A stretch of 12,419 nt of DNA, from NCBI GenBank assembly GCA_910577115.1, contig CAJTMC010000069.1:1-12419 (forward strand). The letters are read 5' to 3'. The DNA is from an uncultured Lachnospiraceae bacterium. GTDB taxonomy: Bacteria > Bacillota > Clostridia > Lachnospirales > Lachnospiraceae. Shown in pieces: positions 11,608-12,419 of the stretch. Every line of letters starts with the position of its first letter. Within the stretch, counting starts at the first letter, position 1. The notes beneath the pieces are model-generated. The model saw nothing but the letters and a program-made list of their open reading frames with translations, ran no database searches and was not told the origin of the DNA. The translations under genes and the position numbers were made by a program.

Positions 11608-12419
11608 GGAAACATATGACATGTTCATCCGGAACAGGTCTGTCTATTGTTCTCCGGAAACACTGCGGTCATATAAAGGACATTTAAAAGTTTTCTTTGA
11701 ATTTTTGGAAGCTTCAGGCGGAAAAAGCATCGCGCAGCTTTCGTTTGATGACTTTAATGATGCCGCGCTTTTTGGTGATTTCATTATTTACCTGCGCGGG
11801 AAGAATGTAAAAAATGTTACAATCCGCAGTTACTGCCGTATTGCAAAGGCATATCTGAGATACTGCTATCAGAATGACCTGTGTCCGGATTATCTAAAAG
11901 GCGTCAGAATGCCGCCTGATGATTCCGTCCCAAAGGTTGTGCTTTATTCCGACGAGGTAAAAAAGATTGACGCCTGTTTTGACATGCTTACGGAAAAAGG
12001 GCGGCGCAATTACTGCATGTTTCATCTGATGCTTGACTGCGGCCTGCGCTCTCAGGAAGTCCGGCATCTGCATTATGAGGATATTGACAGGGAGAGAAAC
12101 ATCATACATATACTGGAAAGCAAAGGATGCAAAAGCAGGATTGCATTAATTCCTGATTTCCTGATCCAAGAAATTGATAAATATGTAAGGCTTCGTTATC
12201 ATTCTTCCGACATGCTTTTCCTGTCCCTGCGCACGAATGAACCCGTTACGGCGGATGCCTTAAAGCATCTTTTCACAAAACTGAAAAAAGAATCCGGAAT
12301 AAAAAGGCTGCACGCGCATCTGCTCCGGCACACATTCGCGACAAGCTACCTCATCGGCGGCGGCAACCTGGAATTTTTACGCGTATTCATGGGACACAGT
12401 GACTACAATGTAACAAAAA
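11597..12419 (+). CDS. Tyrosine recombinase/integrase (N-terminal 274 residues; runs off the window)
   Basis: The N-terminal core-binding domain (about residues 1-105; ETLRSYKGHLKVFFEFL is typical) is followed by a catalytic domain with Arg151 (CGLRSQE), Lys176 (SKGCKSR), His241 and Arg244 (HAHLLRH) and His267 (MGHSD). The tyrosine is missing because the window ends at K274. The fragment at 2-91 supplies it at the expected spacing when the ends are joined through their shared five A's, giving a 302-aa XerC/D-sized enzyme. It should integrate and excise the phage circle at an attachment site, so this phage does not rely only on host XerCD. It begins inside the rep 3' end (11-bp overlap) and has no separate promoter, so it is expressed with rep. 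Confidence 0.9.
   Translation, partial: MTIKETYDMFIRNRSVYCSPETLRSYKGHLKVFFEFLEASGGKSIAQLSFDDFNDAALFGDFIIYLRGKNVKNVTIRSYCRIAKAYLRYCYQNDLCPDYLKGVRMPPDDSVPKVVLYSDEVKKIDACFDMLTEKGRRNYCMFHLMLDCGLRSQEVRHLHYEDIDRERNIIHILESKGCKSRIALIPDFLIQEIDKYVRLRYHSSDMLFLSLRTNEPVTADALKHLFTKLKKESGIKRLHAHLLRHTFATSYLIGGGNLEFLRVFMGHSDYNVTK

Overview
This window looks like a complete temperate filamentous phage (inovirus) genome from a low-GC Firmicute, probably a Clostridia/Lachnospiraceae-type host. The evidence is phage gene order and protein architecture: Rep_trans-type replication initiator, small helical major coat protein, large adsorption protein with signal peptide and C-terminal anchor, pVI-like minor coat protein, and Zot/pI morphogenesis ATPase. 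There is no secretin (pIV) gene, which fits a single-membrane host. Shine-Dalgarno sites are strong GGAGG types and promoters are TTGACA/TATAAT, as in Gram-positives. Host assignment is inference.

The window ends appear to be one cut through a circle (or one unit of a tandem array). The right edge stops inside a tyrosine recombinase just before its catalytic tyrosine. The left edge (2-91) opens with a recombinase C-terminus that contains the tyrosine. Overlapping the five A's shared by the two ends gives one 302-aa reading frame with the canonical His-x8-Tyr spacing.

Layout, left to right. 1-91: recombinase C-terminus. 92-357: no gene; one strong hairpin. 358-669: a compact module that I read as a type I toxin-antitoxin locus of par/fst architecture, with a 34-aa membrane toxin (minus) and a convergent ~75-nt antisense RNA (plus). 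747-1873 (minus): lysogeny operon with a Cro/cI-like repressor followed by a two-TM membrane protein. 1860-1943: three operator-like sites, one a perfect palindrome inside a consensus rightward promoter. 2056-2662 (plus): a small acidic protein and a ribbon-helix-helix protein. 2663-3644: a ~980-bp non-coding region packed with hairpins, three of which show a GCCCTT sequence in the apical loop; the best candidate for replication origin(s) and packaging signal. 3645-5613: a small membrane protein, an unknown protein, a candidate ssDNA-binding protein, and an acidic tail-anchored protein with a possible overprinted membrane protein in another frame. 5674-9731: virion and assembly genes in the order major coat, terminator, adsorption protein, pVI-like, small protein, Zot. 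9732-9996: a very strong terminator and further hairpins. 9997-11607: Rep, overlapping the recombinase start at 11597.

Proposed working: Rep nicks an origin in the hairpin region and drives rolling-circle replication; the candidate ssDNA-binding protein coats the single strand; coat proteins replace it at the membrane as Zot powers extrusion; the recombinase integrates the circle; the repressor holds the rightward promoter off; the toxin-antitoxin module may stabilise or protect the element.
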